Shown here in pieces: positions 42,875-52,254 of a DNA stretch of 64,000 nt (the stretch's first letter is position 1; each line of letters opens with the position of its first letter). Source of the DNA: Eubacteriales bacterium (GTDB lineage Bacteria; Bacillota; Clostridia; Oscillospirales; Oscillospiraceae). A program made the position numbers and the translations under genes. Location of the stretch: assembly GCA_030536255.1 (NCBI GenBank), contig JAUNQI010000006.1, positions 1 to 64,000 on the forward strand, given 5' to 3'. The notes under the pieces are model-generated. The model did no database searches and was not told the DNA's origin. It worked only from the letters and a program-made list of their open reading frames with translations.

Positions 42875-44875
42875 TTACTTCGCCTTGATATATTTTCCGT
42901 TGACTTTCAACGGTTTAAACGCTTTTCCGCCGTCCTGATAGAATTTTCCGAAAAATTCCAGACACTGAAGTCTCAGGTCATGTACAAAACAGCCGAGAAG
43001 ATTCAGTCCGAAATTCATTGCATGCCCCAGCAGGAATATTATAACAAAGGCAATAATCGTTACCGCATTGATCCCGCTGCTCTTTGCAGGCATGATCGCT
43101 ACAGTATTAAAAACCTGGCCGATAACTCCGCCTGCAAGCATGAGAGCCATGATTCTGGAATATGAAAGAATATCTCCGAACCAGCCTGTTGCCGTGTTAT
43201 AAATACAACCGAACGCGGCTGTAACTTTACCGAAGCCTTTCGCATCCCGCCCCGCTCCGAAGAGCAATACAGCAATGCCGGCGATCAGAGCTCCCACCGC
43301 CACAGCATTCGGGATCCAGGGAAGAACATTCAGTTTCTTCAGAAGGAATACTGCCGCTCCGAGAAGCAGACACCAGAGTGCGCCTTCTTCCCATATAGCT
43401 CCCGCTTTATTCCCTGCTTTCCATTTCTGAACAAAGGATATGACCATTCCGGCATTCAGGTGCATCCACCCAAGGACGAGCGCACCGATCAGGACCGCAA
43501 TACTGTTCTCTGTGGGACTGAACAGTTTAGGAAAGCCCTGCCATACCGGCTCTATTCCTTTGCTCTCGCATATCAGATCATAAAGCTGTTTCGGAGCGTC
43601 GCTGAAAAATCCTCCGGTAAGGGCTCCCATGGCAAATGTTGCGATTCCGCCCCACAAAAGCAGACGGCAGAACGAAAGGGTTCCTCCTTCCGGTTTCATC
43701 TTCGCCATTGCAATCAGCGCCGCGATGACCATCAGAATTCCATAGCCCATATCCGCCATCATCAAGCCGAAGAACAGAATGAAAAACGGAGCCATCAGGG
43801 GATTCGGATCAACTGAACCATAAGCGGGAAGAGAATACATATTCGTTACCATGTTCAAACCGTCTGTTATCCGGTTATTTTTCAGAGAAACCGGAACAGC
43901 CGGATATTCATCTTCTTCAGGATCCGTTGTCTCATAAGCGCAGTCAAAGCTTCTGAATAAGCTCTCCAGTTCTTTCTCCTTCTCTGCAGGTATCCATCCC
44001 TGCATATACACCGAAGATTCCGTTCCGTAAAGCTTTGATTCCGCCTCCGCCATGGAAATTCTGGCACTGATCCTGTCCGCTGCAAACTTCAGCTCATCGC
44101 GCCTTACTGCCTCAGACTCGATCCGGGCCCGGCAGCGTTCCTTTTCAGCTGCCATCTCCCTCAGCGCAGCTTCCGCTTTCCCGCTCAGCTCTCTGGAGGA
44201 ACCCGGCATCCCGGCTGCAGCAGCCGGAGAATAACCGAACGCCTTCATCGCTTCCTGAACTTCCGGCAGCTTATCACGCAGGAAGATGATCATAATATAG
44301 TGGAGCGTTTTATCATCACTCACCGTATACAGCTGAGCTTCATCCGTTATATCCTCAACTGCTCTGGCAGCATCGGCAAGGCTGAATCTGGCAGGGATCG
44401 TTCCGATCATCACTGCCGCATACTCTGTTCCCTGAGTATCCAGAGATACATTCAGCGGGATCCACGGCTTCAGAGTCTCAACAATTCCCTTCTGCCGGCT
44501 TTCCTCTGCGCTCAGTTTCCTGATCCGGTCATCATCCTCAATGATTGATTCAGCAAACTGAACAGCTCCCCACATTCCAGTATCATCCAGAAATGCAGAT
44601 GTCTCCAGCTCCGGCTTTGCCGACAGTAACCCGGTTTTTTCCGGAACATATCTGTCCAGCAATGCAAGCCCCTGAAGAAGCGAGGAATATGCCTGCTTGT
44701 ATTTCAGAAGTTCTGAATCCTCGTTTTTTACGATTCCGGAAAGACCGGATTCTTCCACAGCTCCGCTGATCTCCGAAAATTCGACACATCCGTGCTTCAT
44801 CAACTCTCTGAGAAGAGCTTCCTTCTGGGAACGGACAACGGCCAGTGCAAGCTTTTTCATCTTTACAATAGCCAT
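42875..44875 (-). CDS. ntpI: V-type ATP synthase subunit I
   Basis: A 666-residue stator subunit (a-subunit). The N-terminal half (1-340) is soluble and helical, starting MAIVKMKKLALAVVRSQKEA. The C-terminal half holds about seven membrane helices with FFILFFGLMMADMGYGILM, the ion channel helix and FGLNLLGCFVHDLRLQCLEFFGKFY. It forms the half-channels against the K ring. It begins 2 bases after the G/H subunit gene. Confidence 0.96.
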   Translation of the reverse strand: MAIVKMKKLALAVVRSQKEALLRELMKHGCVEFSEISGAVEESGLSGIVKNEDSELLKYKQAYSSLLQGLALLDRYVPEKTGLLSAKPELETSAFLDDTGMWGAVQFAESIIEDDDRIRKLSAEESRQKGIVETLKPWIPLNVSLDTQGTEYAAVMIGTIPARFSLADAARAVEDITDEAQLYTVSDDKTLHYIMIIFLRDKLPEVQEAMKAFGYSPAAAAGMPGSSRELSGKAEAALREMAAEKERCRARIESEAVRRDELKFAADRISARISMAEAESKLYGTESSVYMQGWIPAEKEKELESLFRSFDCAYETTDPEEDEYPAVPVSLKNNRITDGLNMVTNMYSLPAYGSVDPNPLMAPFFILFFGLMMADMGYGILMVIAALIAMAKMKPEGGTLSFCRLLLWGGIATFAMGALTGGFFSDAPKQLYDLICESKGIEPVWQGFPKLFSPTENSIAVLIGALVLGWMHLNAGMVISFVQKWKAGNKAGAIWEEGALWCLLLGAAVFLLKKLNVLPWIPNAVAVGALIAGIAVLLFGAGRDAKGFGKVTAAFGCIYNTATGWFGDILSYSRIMALMLAGGVIGQVFNTVAIMPAKSSGINAVTIIAFVIIFLLGHAMNFGLNLLGCFVHDLRLQCLEFFGKFYQDGGKAFKPLKVNGKYIKAK

Positions 44876-44877
44876 AT

Positions 44878-45192
44878 TCAGCCGTTCACTATCCTTTCTG
44901 CAATCAGCTCTGCCGCCTTGCCCATTCTTGCTTCCGCGGCTGCCTGAAGAACCGCTTTTTTATTTTCCAGCTTTCCCGAAAACTTTGCAGCATTTTCAGT
45001 AGCTCTGATATCGCTCTGCTCACGCAGCTTTTTCAGCTCATCCTCCGCCTTCGCCAGGGCTGTCCGTATTGCCTCCTGCCCTGAAACTTCGGCATCTGCC
45101 TCCATCTGCTTCGCTTGTGCTCTGGCATAGGAAACTGCCACTTTCGCTGCATCCTCAGCCTGAGCTATTGACGTTATCGCATCAAATGACAT
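44878..45192 (-). CDS. V-type ATP synthase subunit G/H (peripheral stalk)
   Basis: A 104-residue, nearly all-helical Ala/Glu/Lys-rich protein, the partner of subunit E in the peripheral stalk and the first gene of the ATPase operon. It starts SFDAITSIAQAEDAAKVAVS and ends in an ARMGKAAELIAERIVNG helix. The ATG at 45192 is preceded by a near-perfect AAAGGAGG; longer frames upstream read into the PAP2 gene. Subunit naming differs among species (NtpF, AhaH). Confidence 0.85.
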   Translation of the reverse strand: MSFDAITSIAQAEDAAKVAVSYARAQAKQMEADAEVSGQEAIRTALAKAEDELKKLREQSDIRATENAAKFSGKLENKKAVLQAAAEARMGKAAELIAERIVNG

Positions 45193-45226
45193 CAGGAAAC
45201 CTCCTTTGTATATCCAAGTCAATGTG

Positions 45227-45979
45227 TTATCTGCTGTGTTTTCCGACATAACCGGTCGAAGCGCGGGAAGAAGTTTTTCCTGCTCTGACAGACCTCACCG
45301 GTTCTTCTGCTTCACTGATCAGGCCAAGCTTTGAAGGGATTCCACCGAAATCCGGCAGACTCCAGTTAAGGATAAATTCTGCCCACGGTTTTCTTCTGTT
45401 CACACGAAGAATACGGAAAATAAGCTCCGTAATGAAATAGGCAATCACAGCAGAAACAATTCCGATCAGCGCCCCGAAAAGAACATCTGACGGGTAATGC
45501 GCCATCAGGTAATTTCTCGCCATACAAGTCAGTAAAACCCATATAATTGCCGGAACAGTCCATTTTTTCCCATTTCTCAGCCGTAATGCCATCATTCCGG
45601 CCGCTGCAGCGGTAACATGCCCTGAAGGGAATGAGAAATCATCCTCAAATGGTGCTCCGACCGCCAAATACCATTCGGAGTAAGGTTCAAACATAAACGG
45701 TCTCGGCCGTGCAATAAGATCTTTCAAAATAATATTCGTGATCAACGCTCCGCATGCTACTGCGCCAAAAAGGCAGATTCCTGTTCTGCGGGTCTTGGAA
45801 AAGCACATGAGAATCAATGCAGCTATAAAAAATACCAGACCTTTTTCTCCGATAAAAGTTATAAGCTTTGAAAGAATAGTAAGCGGAGAGCAGCAGATTG
45901 AATGATAAAAAGAGAGAAACAGTTTATCAAATCCGGCAAAAAAGCTGTTCAGAAAATCGGCACCTGCAGATAATACCAT
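45227..45979 (-). CDS. PAP2 superfamily phosphatase
   Basis: A 250-residue membrane phosphatase with six hydrophobic segments. All three PAP2 motifs are seen: KDLIARPRPF (about 90), the PSGH motif FSFPSGHVTAAAAG (about 117) and RNYLMAHYPSDVLFGALIG (about 155). Members dephosphorylate undecaprenyl pyrophosphate or phosphatidic-acid type lipids at the outer membrane face. The C-terminal 50 residues form a basic tail. It is 14 bases after the MATE gene and 34 bases before the V-ATPase operon; AAGGAGG precedes the ATG. Confidence 0.9.
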   Translation of the reverse strand: MVLSAGADFLNSFFAGFDKLFLSFYHSICCSPLTILSKLITFIGEKGLVFFIAALILMCFSKTRRTGICLFGAVACGALITNIILKDLIARPRPFMFEPYSEWYLAVGAPFEDDFSFPSGHVTAAAAGMMALRLRNGKKWTVPAIIWVLLTCMARNYLMAHYPSDVLFGALIGIVSAVIAYFITELIFRILRVNRRKPWAEFILNWSLPDFGGIPSKLGLISEAEEPVRSVRAGKTSSRASTGYVGKHSR

Positions 45980-45993
45980 CAGATCATTCCTCC

Positions 45994-47379
45994 TTACTCG
46001 GTCTCAACAAGATTGTTGACCCAGATACGTTTTTTTACAAGAATATATCCCGCCGCACATTTCAGAAAATCAAGACCGTAAGAAATTGCATAAATCGGGA
46101 TAATCGGAAGCGCCGTAAATTTTACAAGGATCAGTGTAATGGGTATGCTCAGAACCCAGATATATGCGCTGTCAAAAAGGAAAGTAATAATTGTTTTTCC
46201 GCCTGAACGGATCGTAAAATAACAGGCATTCGTAAAAGCGTTTGAGGGCATCATAATTGCATTCACAATAAGCATGCTTGCGGCAAGTTCCCTGACTCTG
46301 TCCGTAGTATTGTAGAGATGCGGAATGAGCGGAGCCAAGATCACCATTACGATTCCTACAACAAAACACTGAGCAACTGAAAACGCAATCAGTTTTCTGT
46401 CCTCATCGATTGCCCTCTCGATTTCTCCGGCACCAAGCAGCTGTCCGACGATAATAGAAACCGTTGTTCCCATCGCAAAGAAGGCACAGAAAAACAGATT
46501 GGAAACGGTTGAGCATATATTCTCAGCTGAAACGACCTCCAGCCCGCGTGCGGACATCACCTGATTCAGCGTAGTCATACCGCCGGACCAGAGAAATTCA
46601 TTAATCAGAAGCGGAGTACCAAGCCTGATGATCCGGCCACGCATCTCTTTTGGAACATACAGAGTTTTATAGAAGCCTTTGATAAACGGATTTTTTCCTC
46701 TGTGCGTATGTGTTCTGACGATTACTATTCCGCATTCAACAAATCTCGCGATAACAGTTGCGATTGCTGCTCCCACGACTCCGAGCCTGGGAGCTCCGAG
46801 CTTGCCGTATATGAGCATGTAGTTGAAGAAGAGGTTCACAAAAACAGCAATGATCCCGGCCGTCATCGGCAGTCTGGTTTCGCCCGTCTCTCTGAGAGTA
46901 CTCGAATAAACGTTCAAAAGAGCAAAAACCGGGACCTGAATGAGCATGATTTTCAGGTAATCTTTCCCATATTCCAGAGTTGCAGCCAGATCGAGATTTT
47001 CCTCTCCTTCATGGATAAACAGGGAAATCAGATTTTCACCGTAAACGATAAAAACGATCCCCGCTACTATCGTTATGCCGGCAGCGATCCAGAGCTTTGC
47101 CCTCATGCTGTCCCTTACGCCCTCGTTGTCTTTCTTTCCGAAATACTGTGCCGTAAGGATCCCGGCTCCGGCCAGTCCGCCGAAAATGCTCAGATTAAAG
47201 ACAAAAAGGATCTGATTGACAATCGCAACTCCGGACATCGGCTCTGTACCGATCCTTCCGACCATAAGATTGTCCAGAAGAGATACAAAATTCGTGATAA
47301 CATTCTGAATGAGGACAGGGATCATTACCGCAAGGACTCTTCTGTAAAATGCTCTGTCCCCTATATATTTTTTTAACAT
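45994..47379 (-). CDS. MATE family efflux transporter
   Basis: A 461-residue transporter with twelve predicted membrane helices in two halves. Characteristic segments are MIPVLIQNVITNFVSLLDNLMVGRIGTEPMSGVAIVNQ at the first helices (conserved N and Q positions) and TLRETGETRLPMTAGIIAVF. It probably exports cationic compounds using Na+ or H+; a Na+ gradient from the V-ATPase nearby would suit this. No ribosome site is evident before the ATG, so expression may be low or coupled to ricT 21 bases upstream. Confidence 0.93.
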   Translation of the reverse strand: MLKKYIGDRAFYRRVLAVMIPVLIQNVITNFVSLLDNLMVGRIGTEPMSGVAIVNQILFVFNLSIFGGLAGAGILTAQYFGKKDNEGVRDSMRAKLWIAAGITIVAGIVFIVYGENLISLFIHEGEENLDLAATLEYGKDYLKIMLIQVPVFALLNVYSSTLRETGETRLPMTAGIIAVFVNLFFNYMLIYGKLGAPRLGVVGAAIATVIARFVECGIVIVRTHTHRGKNPFIKGFYKTLYVPKEMRGRIIRLGTPLLINEFLWSGGMTTLNQVMSARGLEVVSAENICSTVSNLFFCAFFAMGTTVSIIVGQLLGAGEIERAIDEDRKLIAFSVAQCFVVGIVMVILAPLIPHLYNTTDRVRELAASMLIVNAIMMPSNAFTNACYFTIRSGGKTIITFLFDSAYIWVLSIPITLILVKFTALPIIPIYAISYGLDFLKCAAGYILVKKRIWVNNLVETE

Positions 47380-47400
47380 AACTGGTAATTATTAATTCAA

Positions 47401-48789
47401 TTATTCTGCTTTCTGCTTGTTCTGCTGATAGTTTTTCTTTTTTCTGTTGTAGTAGCGGCGTTTCCCGTTATACGCTTTTTTCTTTTCAGGATCTCCGCTG
47501 CCTCCGGAGGCAGTATTCTCTTTGATTATATTCTGTGCAGTCGGAGCCGCATTCTGTTTCTGCTTTTTTGCAGGATCGGCTCTCTTTTCCGACTTGTTTT
47601 CGTACTTCTTTTCCGGCTTACTTTCAGGTTTCTTTTCCGTTTTCTTATTCGGTTTGTTTTCCGTCTTCTTCTCCGGTTTTGTACCTGCTTCCTGATGATC
47701 TCCGTCGCTGTTGGGCTTTCCGGAAGTCTGCTTCTGTCTGTTCCTTCCGCCTCTGCGCTGACGATAACGCTTTTTATCATTATTTCTGGAATTCGGCTTG
47801 TCTTCAGATATTTCTTCCTCTGCGCTTTCAGACACAGGGACACTGTCCTTCGGAAGCTCTTCAGCAAAAAGACTTGGAGATGACCATACATCACGTTCAT
47901 CCGGAGCAGCTGCTTCTTCGGTATCCTCCGGAGAATAGTCCAGCACATGCGGGTATGCTTCTCCCTCAGCCGGTCTCCCGCCGGGAACCGCCGCTACCTG
48001 CTCCGCCCGATACTGATGCAGGCTGTCTTCGGATTCACCGTCAAGGACAACCTTCACCGTCTGCCGAAGAATATTTACCTGAACCGCCGTTCCGTACCCA
48101 TCCACAGTCTCAACGAAAGCGCCCTGTTTCGGAACTTTTTTAATCAGATCCTCATATGCTTCCTCTTCATAACGAAGGCAACACATCAGGCGTCCGCAGC
48201 TTCCGGATATTTTGGCAGGGTTCAGAGAAAGAGACTGTGTTTTTGCCATCTTTGTTGAGACAGGTGCAAAGTCTTCAAGAAACTGGCTGCAGCAGTAAGG
48301 TCTCCCGCAGATACCGATCCCTCCGATAAGCTTGGCCTCATCTCTGACACCGATCTGTCTCAATTCTATTCTGTTATGAAATACACTCGCAAGATCTTTA
48401 ACAAGCTCACGGAAGTCCACTCTTCCGTCAGAGGTGAAGAAGAAAAGTGTCTTTGAGCCTTCAAAATTACACTCAACTCCGACAAGCTTCATGTCAAGTC
48501 CGTGCTCCGCGATCTTCTTTTTGCAGATCTCAAAGGCTTCCTTCTCTTTCGCCCTGTTCATCTCCGCTGCTCTGAGATCCTGCGCAGTCGCAACCCTGAC
48601 CACATTTCTGAGGGGCTGAACAACAGCCTCGTCCTCAACCATATGGTTTTCTTTTGTACATTCGGCAATTTCCAGGCCTTTTGCCGTATCCACAATAACT
48701 TTTGTTCCAGGTTCTATCTTAATTTGGCCGGGTGAAAAATAATAATTTTTCCCGCAGCTTTTAAATCGAATGCTTACTACTTCTGTCAA
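47401..48789 (-). CDS. ricT: PSP1-domain protein RicT (YaaT) with long basic tail
   Basis: A 462-residue protein. Residues 1-270 are the PSP1/RicT core with IGGIGICGRPYCCSQFLEDF (Cys161, 166, 167) and SGSCGRLMCCLRYE (Cys198, 203, 204), the iron-sulfur ligands of the family. In Bacillus subtilis RicT joins RicA and RicF in the Y-complex, which promotes RNase Y cleavages and phosphorelay functions. Residues 272-462 are a low-complexity Lys/Glu/Asn/Arg-rich tail absent in the B. subtilis protein. The TTG start overlaps the holB stop (TTGA). Confidence 0.92.
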   Translation of the reverse strand: MTEVVSIRFKSCGKNYYFSPGQIKIEPGTKVIVDTAKGLEIAECTKENHMVEDEAVVQPLRNVVRVATAQDLRAAEMNRAKEKEAFEICKKKIAEHGLDMKLVGVECNFEGSKTLFFFTSDGRVDFRELVKDLASVFHNRIELRQIGVRDEAKLIGGIGICGRPYCCSQFLEDFAPVSTKMAKTQSLSLNPAKISGSCGRLMCCLRYEEEAYEDLIKKVPKQGAFVETVDGYGTAVQVNILRQTVKVVLDGESEDSLHQYRAEQVAAVPGGRPAEGEAYPHVLDYSPEDTEEAAAPDERDVWSSPSLFAEELPKDSVPVSESAEEEISEDKPNSRNNDKKRYRQRRGGRNRQKQTSGKPNSDGDHQEAGTKPEKKTENKPNKKTEKKPESKPEKKYENKSEKRADPAKKQKQNAAPTAQNIIKENTASGGSGDPEKKKAYNGKRRYYNRKKKNYQQNKQKAE

Positions 48790-49616
48790 TTCCGTTTCCT
48801 CTTATTATTTTTATCTGATATGGCCGGCGGCATTGTATCCACGCCGATCAGGCCGAAAAGCTGTTTTACTCCGACATTTACTTCCAGATATCCCAGACAT
48901 TTTTCCATCAGGTGTTCAAGCTCCATCAGCTTTTCCGCACTTATTCCCCCGGCATCCTTTCTCCCGCACAGCATATCTGTAATCATTTCCGCACTACAGA
49001 GAGCAAATTCTGCCATTTCGGATACGGAAAGCGTATTATTTCTTTCGCACCATTTCCAAAGGTCAAACGCACTTCCTTTGGCCGCCAGATTCAGGTACTC
49101 CGAAGCAAGACTTACATAACTGCTGTCACGGTACTTTTCTCCGTACAGATTCAGCTCAACGCATCTCGAGCGAACCGTTGTCAGTAATGCTGAGGGATTG
49201 GTCACACACAGCAGGAGGATAACTCCTTTTGGGGGTTCCTCAAGAAGCTTCAGAGCGGCATTCTGAGCCTCTGTGTTCATGCAGTCAGCTTCCCTGAAAA
49301 TATATACTTTATAGCGGCTTTCATTCGGAAGCACTATGGCATCAGCGGAAACCTCCCGAACCTGAGCTACGGTTATTTCCCGTTTCTGCTTCCCCTTGTC
49401 ATCCGCTAATCTTTCGATGATCTTAACATCCGGATGGGTTCCTTTTTTTACCTTGGCGCATGCACTGCAGACCCCGCAGGGCAGCTTCCCGCTTCCCTTG
49501 CAGACAGCAGCCATAGCAATCTTTTCCGCGGCTTCTGTCGAAGTTTCTATGTCTGCCGATGCAATGATATACGCATGCCTGATCTGATCCGCATTGTCAA
49601 ATGCGATGCCTGTCAC
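48786..49616 (-). CDS. holB: DNA polymerase III delta' subunit
   Basis: A 276-residue clamp-loader subunit. The segment HAYIIASADIETSTEAAEKIA occupies the degenerate P-loop region; the zinc module CPCGVC-like site appears as CGVCSACAKVKKGTHPD. MNTEAQNAALKLLEEPPKGV and TVRSRCVELNL are typical sensor regions. I place the start at GTG 49616, which overlaps the gltX stop (GTGA) and has GGAG eight bases upstream; longer upstream frames only translate the end of gltX in another frame. holB-ricT order is conserved in Firmicutes. Confidence 0.88.
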   Translation of the reverse strand: MTGIAFDNADQIRHAYIIASADIETSTEAAEKIAMAAVCKGSGKLPCGVCSACAKVKKGTHPDVKIIERLADDKGKQKREITVAQVREVSADAIVLPNESRYKVYIFREADCMNTEAQNAALKLLEEPPKGVILLLCVTNPSALLTTVRSRCVELNLYGEKYRDSSYVSLASEYLNLAAKGSAFDLWKWCERNNTLSVSEMAEFALCSAEMITDMLCGRKDAGGISAEKLMELEHLMEKCLGYLEVNVGVKQLFGLIGVDTMPPAISDKNNKRKRN

Positions 49617-51088
49617 GAAAGCTTCTCCAGGCCGATTTCGAGTCTTCTCATGGTCTCTTCTTTCCCCAGAATCCGGCAAATTTCGACAGCACCTCCGGGC
49701 GTAACCGCTTTCCCGGCAGCTGCGATCCTTATCGGCCACATAACCACGGATTTCTTTACTCCCATAGCTTCCGTCAGCCTATTCATAGCGTCAAGAATCC
49801 TCTCATCATTCCACTCGGAAAGCTCACCAAACATCGGAAGGATCTGTTCCAGAACGGATTTTGCAGTTTCAGGAGTACTCTTGGATTTCTGATGTACAAA
49901 GAGCTCAGCAGAATACTCCGGCAGAGAATCAAAGAAATCAAGCTTCTCGGGAATATCCGTGAGAACTTCGGTACGTTGCTGAAGGAGAACCGCAATTGCA
50001 GCAGGATCGATAGCTGGATTCTTCACTGCCTGGCGGATAAAGGGCTCCGCTGCTTTTGCAAATTCTTCCGGACTGAGTGCGCGGATATATTCCGCATTGA
50101 AGTATCTTAGCTTCTCAATATCAAAGATCGCAGGAGATTTTGAAATACCTTTAATATCAAAAATCTCTTTCAGCTCATCAAGAGAATAAATTTCTCTTTC
50201 TCCACCGGGACTCCATCCGAGCAGAGCCACATAGTTTATCACTGCATTTGTCAGGTATCCCTGTGCGATCAGGTCCTCGTAGGAAGGATCGCCGTGACGC
50301 TTTGACATCTTGTTATGAGCATCACGCATAACAGGAGAGCAGTGGACATATTTTGGAATATCCCATCCAAATCCCTGATAAAGCAGATTATACTTCGGTG
50401 CAGAAGAAAGATATTCACTTCCACGGACAACATGCGTGATTCCCATTAAATGATCGTCGACAACATTTGCAAAATTATATGTCGGCATTCCATCCCTTTT
50501 GATGAGAACCTGATCATCAAGGGTTTTGTTCTCAACCGTGATATCCCCAAAAATTTCGTCGTGGAATGTTGTCGTTCCCTCATGCGGAATCAGCTGTCTG
50601 ATAACATAGGGTTCTCCGGCCGCAGCACGGACATCGGACTCCTCTTTTGTAAGCGTGCGGCAGGGATCGTCTCCCCTGTCAAATTCCCCGGAATCCTCTT
50701 CGCTTTCAGCCTTCTCACAGAAACAGCGGTAAGCGTTTCCGTTTTCAACAAGAAGCTCAGCATATTCCTTATACATGGACATTCTTTCACTCTGAATATA
50801 CGGAGCGACCGGGCCTCCCACATCAGGACCCTCGTCATGCTCAAGATGGCACTCTGCCATTGTACGGTAAATGACATCTGTAGCTCCTTCTATGAGACGG
50901 CCTCTGTCTGTATCTTCTATACGAAGAATAAACTTGCCGCCGTCATGGCGGGCAATAAGATATGTATATAGTGCTGTGCGGAGATTTCCCACATGCATAT
51001 AACCAGTGGGAGAAGGCGCAAATCTGGTGCGTACCTCTCCGACCGGAATTCTGTTTTCGTTCTCTTCAAACCATGCTTTTTCTTTCAT
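49613..51088 (-). CDS. gltX: Glutamyl-tRNA synthetase
   Basis: A 491-residue class I synthetase charging tRNA-Glu (and, in many Firmicutes, tRNA-Gln for later amidation). HIGH-type motif: FAPSPTGYMHVGNLRTALY. KMSKS-type motif: KMSKRHGDPSYED. The C-terminal anticodon-binding domain is present. It leads the minus-strand run gltX-holB-ricT and shares its promoter region with divergent trpS. Confidence 0.97.
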   Translation of the reverse strand: MKEKAWFEENENRIPVGEVRTRFAPSPTGYMHVGNLRTALYTYLIARHDGGKFILRIEDTDRGRLIEGATDVIYRTMAECHLEHDEGPDVGGPVAPYIQSERMSMYKEYAELLVENGNAYRCFCEKAESEEDSGEFDRGDDPCRTLTKEESDVRAAAGEPYVIRQLIPHEGTTTFHDEIFGDITVENKTLDDQVLIKRDGMPTYNFANVVDDHLMGITHVVRGSEYLSSAPKYNLLYQGFGWDIPKYVHCSPVMRDAHNKMSKRHGDPSYEDLIAQGYLTNAVINYVALLGWSPGGEREIYSLDELKEIFDIKGISKSPAIFDIEKLRYFNAEYIRALSPEEFAKAAEPFIRQAVKNPAIDPAAIAVLLQQRTEVLTDIPEKLDFFDSLPEYSAELFVHQKSKSTPETAKSVLEQILPMFGELSEWNDERILDAMNRLTEAMGVKKSVVMWPIRIAAAGKAVTPGGAVEICRILGKEETMRRLEIGLEKLS

Positions 51089-51125
51089 AAGTTATAATAC
51101 CCCACAATGAGATTTTAACTATAAT

Positions 51126-51154
51126 ATAATAAATACGAAATTGCCGGTTGTCAA
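51126..51154 (-). promoter_or_regulatory. Predicted gltX promoter
   Basis: Minus-strand TTGACA (51154-51149), 17 bases, TATTAT (51131-51126), about 38 bases before gltX. Its -35 box lies on the same bases as the trpS -35 box on the other strand. Confidence 0.7.
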
Positions 51155-51176
51155 GTTGAAGTTATTCTGATAGAAT
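51148..51176 (+). promoter_or_regulatory. Predicted trpS promoter
   Basis: TTGTCA (51148-51153), 17 bases, TAGAAT (51171-51176), 42 bases before the trpS ATG. The leader is far too short for a T-box riboswitch. Confidence 0.7.
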
Positions 51177-51218
51177 ATAAGGACTTTTGGAACACTGCAG
51201 TGAAAGAAGGGTATTATT

Positions 51219-52229
51219 ATGGAAAATACTGAAAAGAAAGTAATGTTCTCCGGAATTCAGCCGTCAGGAGACCTCCATCTGGGAAATTATCTCGGTGCAA
51301 TAAGAAACTGGGTTGCTCTTTCGGATGAATATACCTGCTACTACTGCATCGTTGATGAACACAGTATTACCGTCCGGCAGAATCCGGCAGAGCTGCGCAA
51401 ACGCTCAACGGTTCAGCTTGCTCAGTATATAGCTTGCGGACTTGATCCGCAGAAGAATACTCTTTTCATTCAGAGTCATGTTCATGAGCATGCCGAGCTT
51501 GGATGGATCCTGAACTGCTATACGATGTTCGGTGAACTCAGCCGCATGACGCAGTTTAAAGACAAGAGCGCTAAAAATGCAGAAAATATCAACGGCGGTC
51601 TTTTTACTTACCCTGCTCTGATGGCAGCCGATATTCTTCTTTATAATGCGCACTATGTTCCCGTAGGTGCGGATCAGAAGCAGCATGTTGAGCTTGCAAG
51701 AGATGTTGCTGTCCGTTTCAACAACATTTACGGCGATACTTTTGTTGTTCCCGAACCATACATTCCGAAGGTCGGCGCAAGAATCATGAGCCTTTCCAAT
51801 CCTTCCTCAAAGATGAGCAAGAGCGATCCGGCTGGATGCGTCTTCCTTATGGATTCTCCGGATGAAATATCCCGTAAATTCAAGCGCGCCGTAACTGACT
51901 CCGACACAGAGCACTGTGTGCGTTACGCTCCCGACGAAAAGCCCGGTGTGGCAAATCTGATGGGAATTTACTCTTCCGTAACCGGAAAGACCTTTGAAGA
52001 AATCGAAACCGAATTTGACGGTAAGGGATACGGTGTATTCAAGCCTGCCGTCGGGGACGCGGTTATTGAAAAACTCAGGCCGATTCGCGAAGAGGCCGAA
52101 CGCATGATCAACGATAAGGAATATCTCAAAGGAATATATACTGAAGGTGCTCAGCGAGCCGAATATGTGGCAAGAAAAACACTCCGGAAAGTGACCAAGC
52201 GTATCGGATTTGTTGAAAAGCCGTTTTGA
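51219..52229 (+). CDS. trpS: Tryptophanyl-tRNA synthetase
   Basis: A 336-residue class I synthetase. The N-terminus reads MFSGIQPSGDLHLGNYLGA (HIGH-type motif), followed by YPALMAADILLYNAHYVPVGADQKQH for tryptophan recognition and SKMSKSDPAG as KMSKS motif. Length is typical. AGAAGGG lies before the ATG. Twenty-five bases later the TagO-like gene begins on the same strand. Confidence 0.98.
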   Translation: MENTEKKVMFSGIQPSGDLHLGNYLGAIRNWVALSDEYTCYYCIVDEHSITVRQNPAELRKRSTVQLAQYIACGLDPQKNTLFIQSHVHEHAELGWILNCYTMFGELSRMTQFKDKSAKNAENINGGLFTYPALMAADILLYNAHYVPVGADQKQHVELARDVAVRFNNIYGDTFVVPEPYIPKVGARIMSLSNPSSKMSKSDPAGCVFLMDSPDEISRKFKRAVTDSDTEHCVRYAPDEKPGVANLMGIYSSVTGKTFEEIETEFDGKGYGVFKPAVGDAVIEKLRPIREEAERMINDKEYLKGIYTEGAQRAEYVARKTLRKVTKRIGFVEKPF

Positions 52230-52254
52230 TTATCATTTGAAAGATTGGTAAATT

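Noticed and set aside
49617..49739. Longer N-terminus for holB
   Set aside because: These codons only translate the end of gltX in another frame; the GTG at 49616 overlapping the gltX stop with GGAG upstream fits better.
51177..51218. Possible T-box riboswitch before trpS
   Set aside because: Only about 42 bases separate the -10 box from the ATG, far too short for a T-box, and no specifier hairpin is seen.
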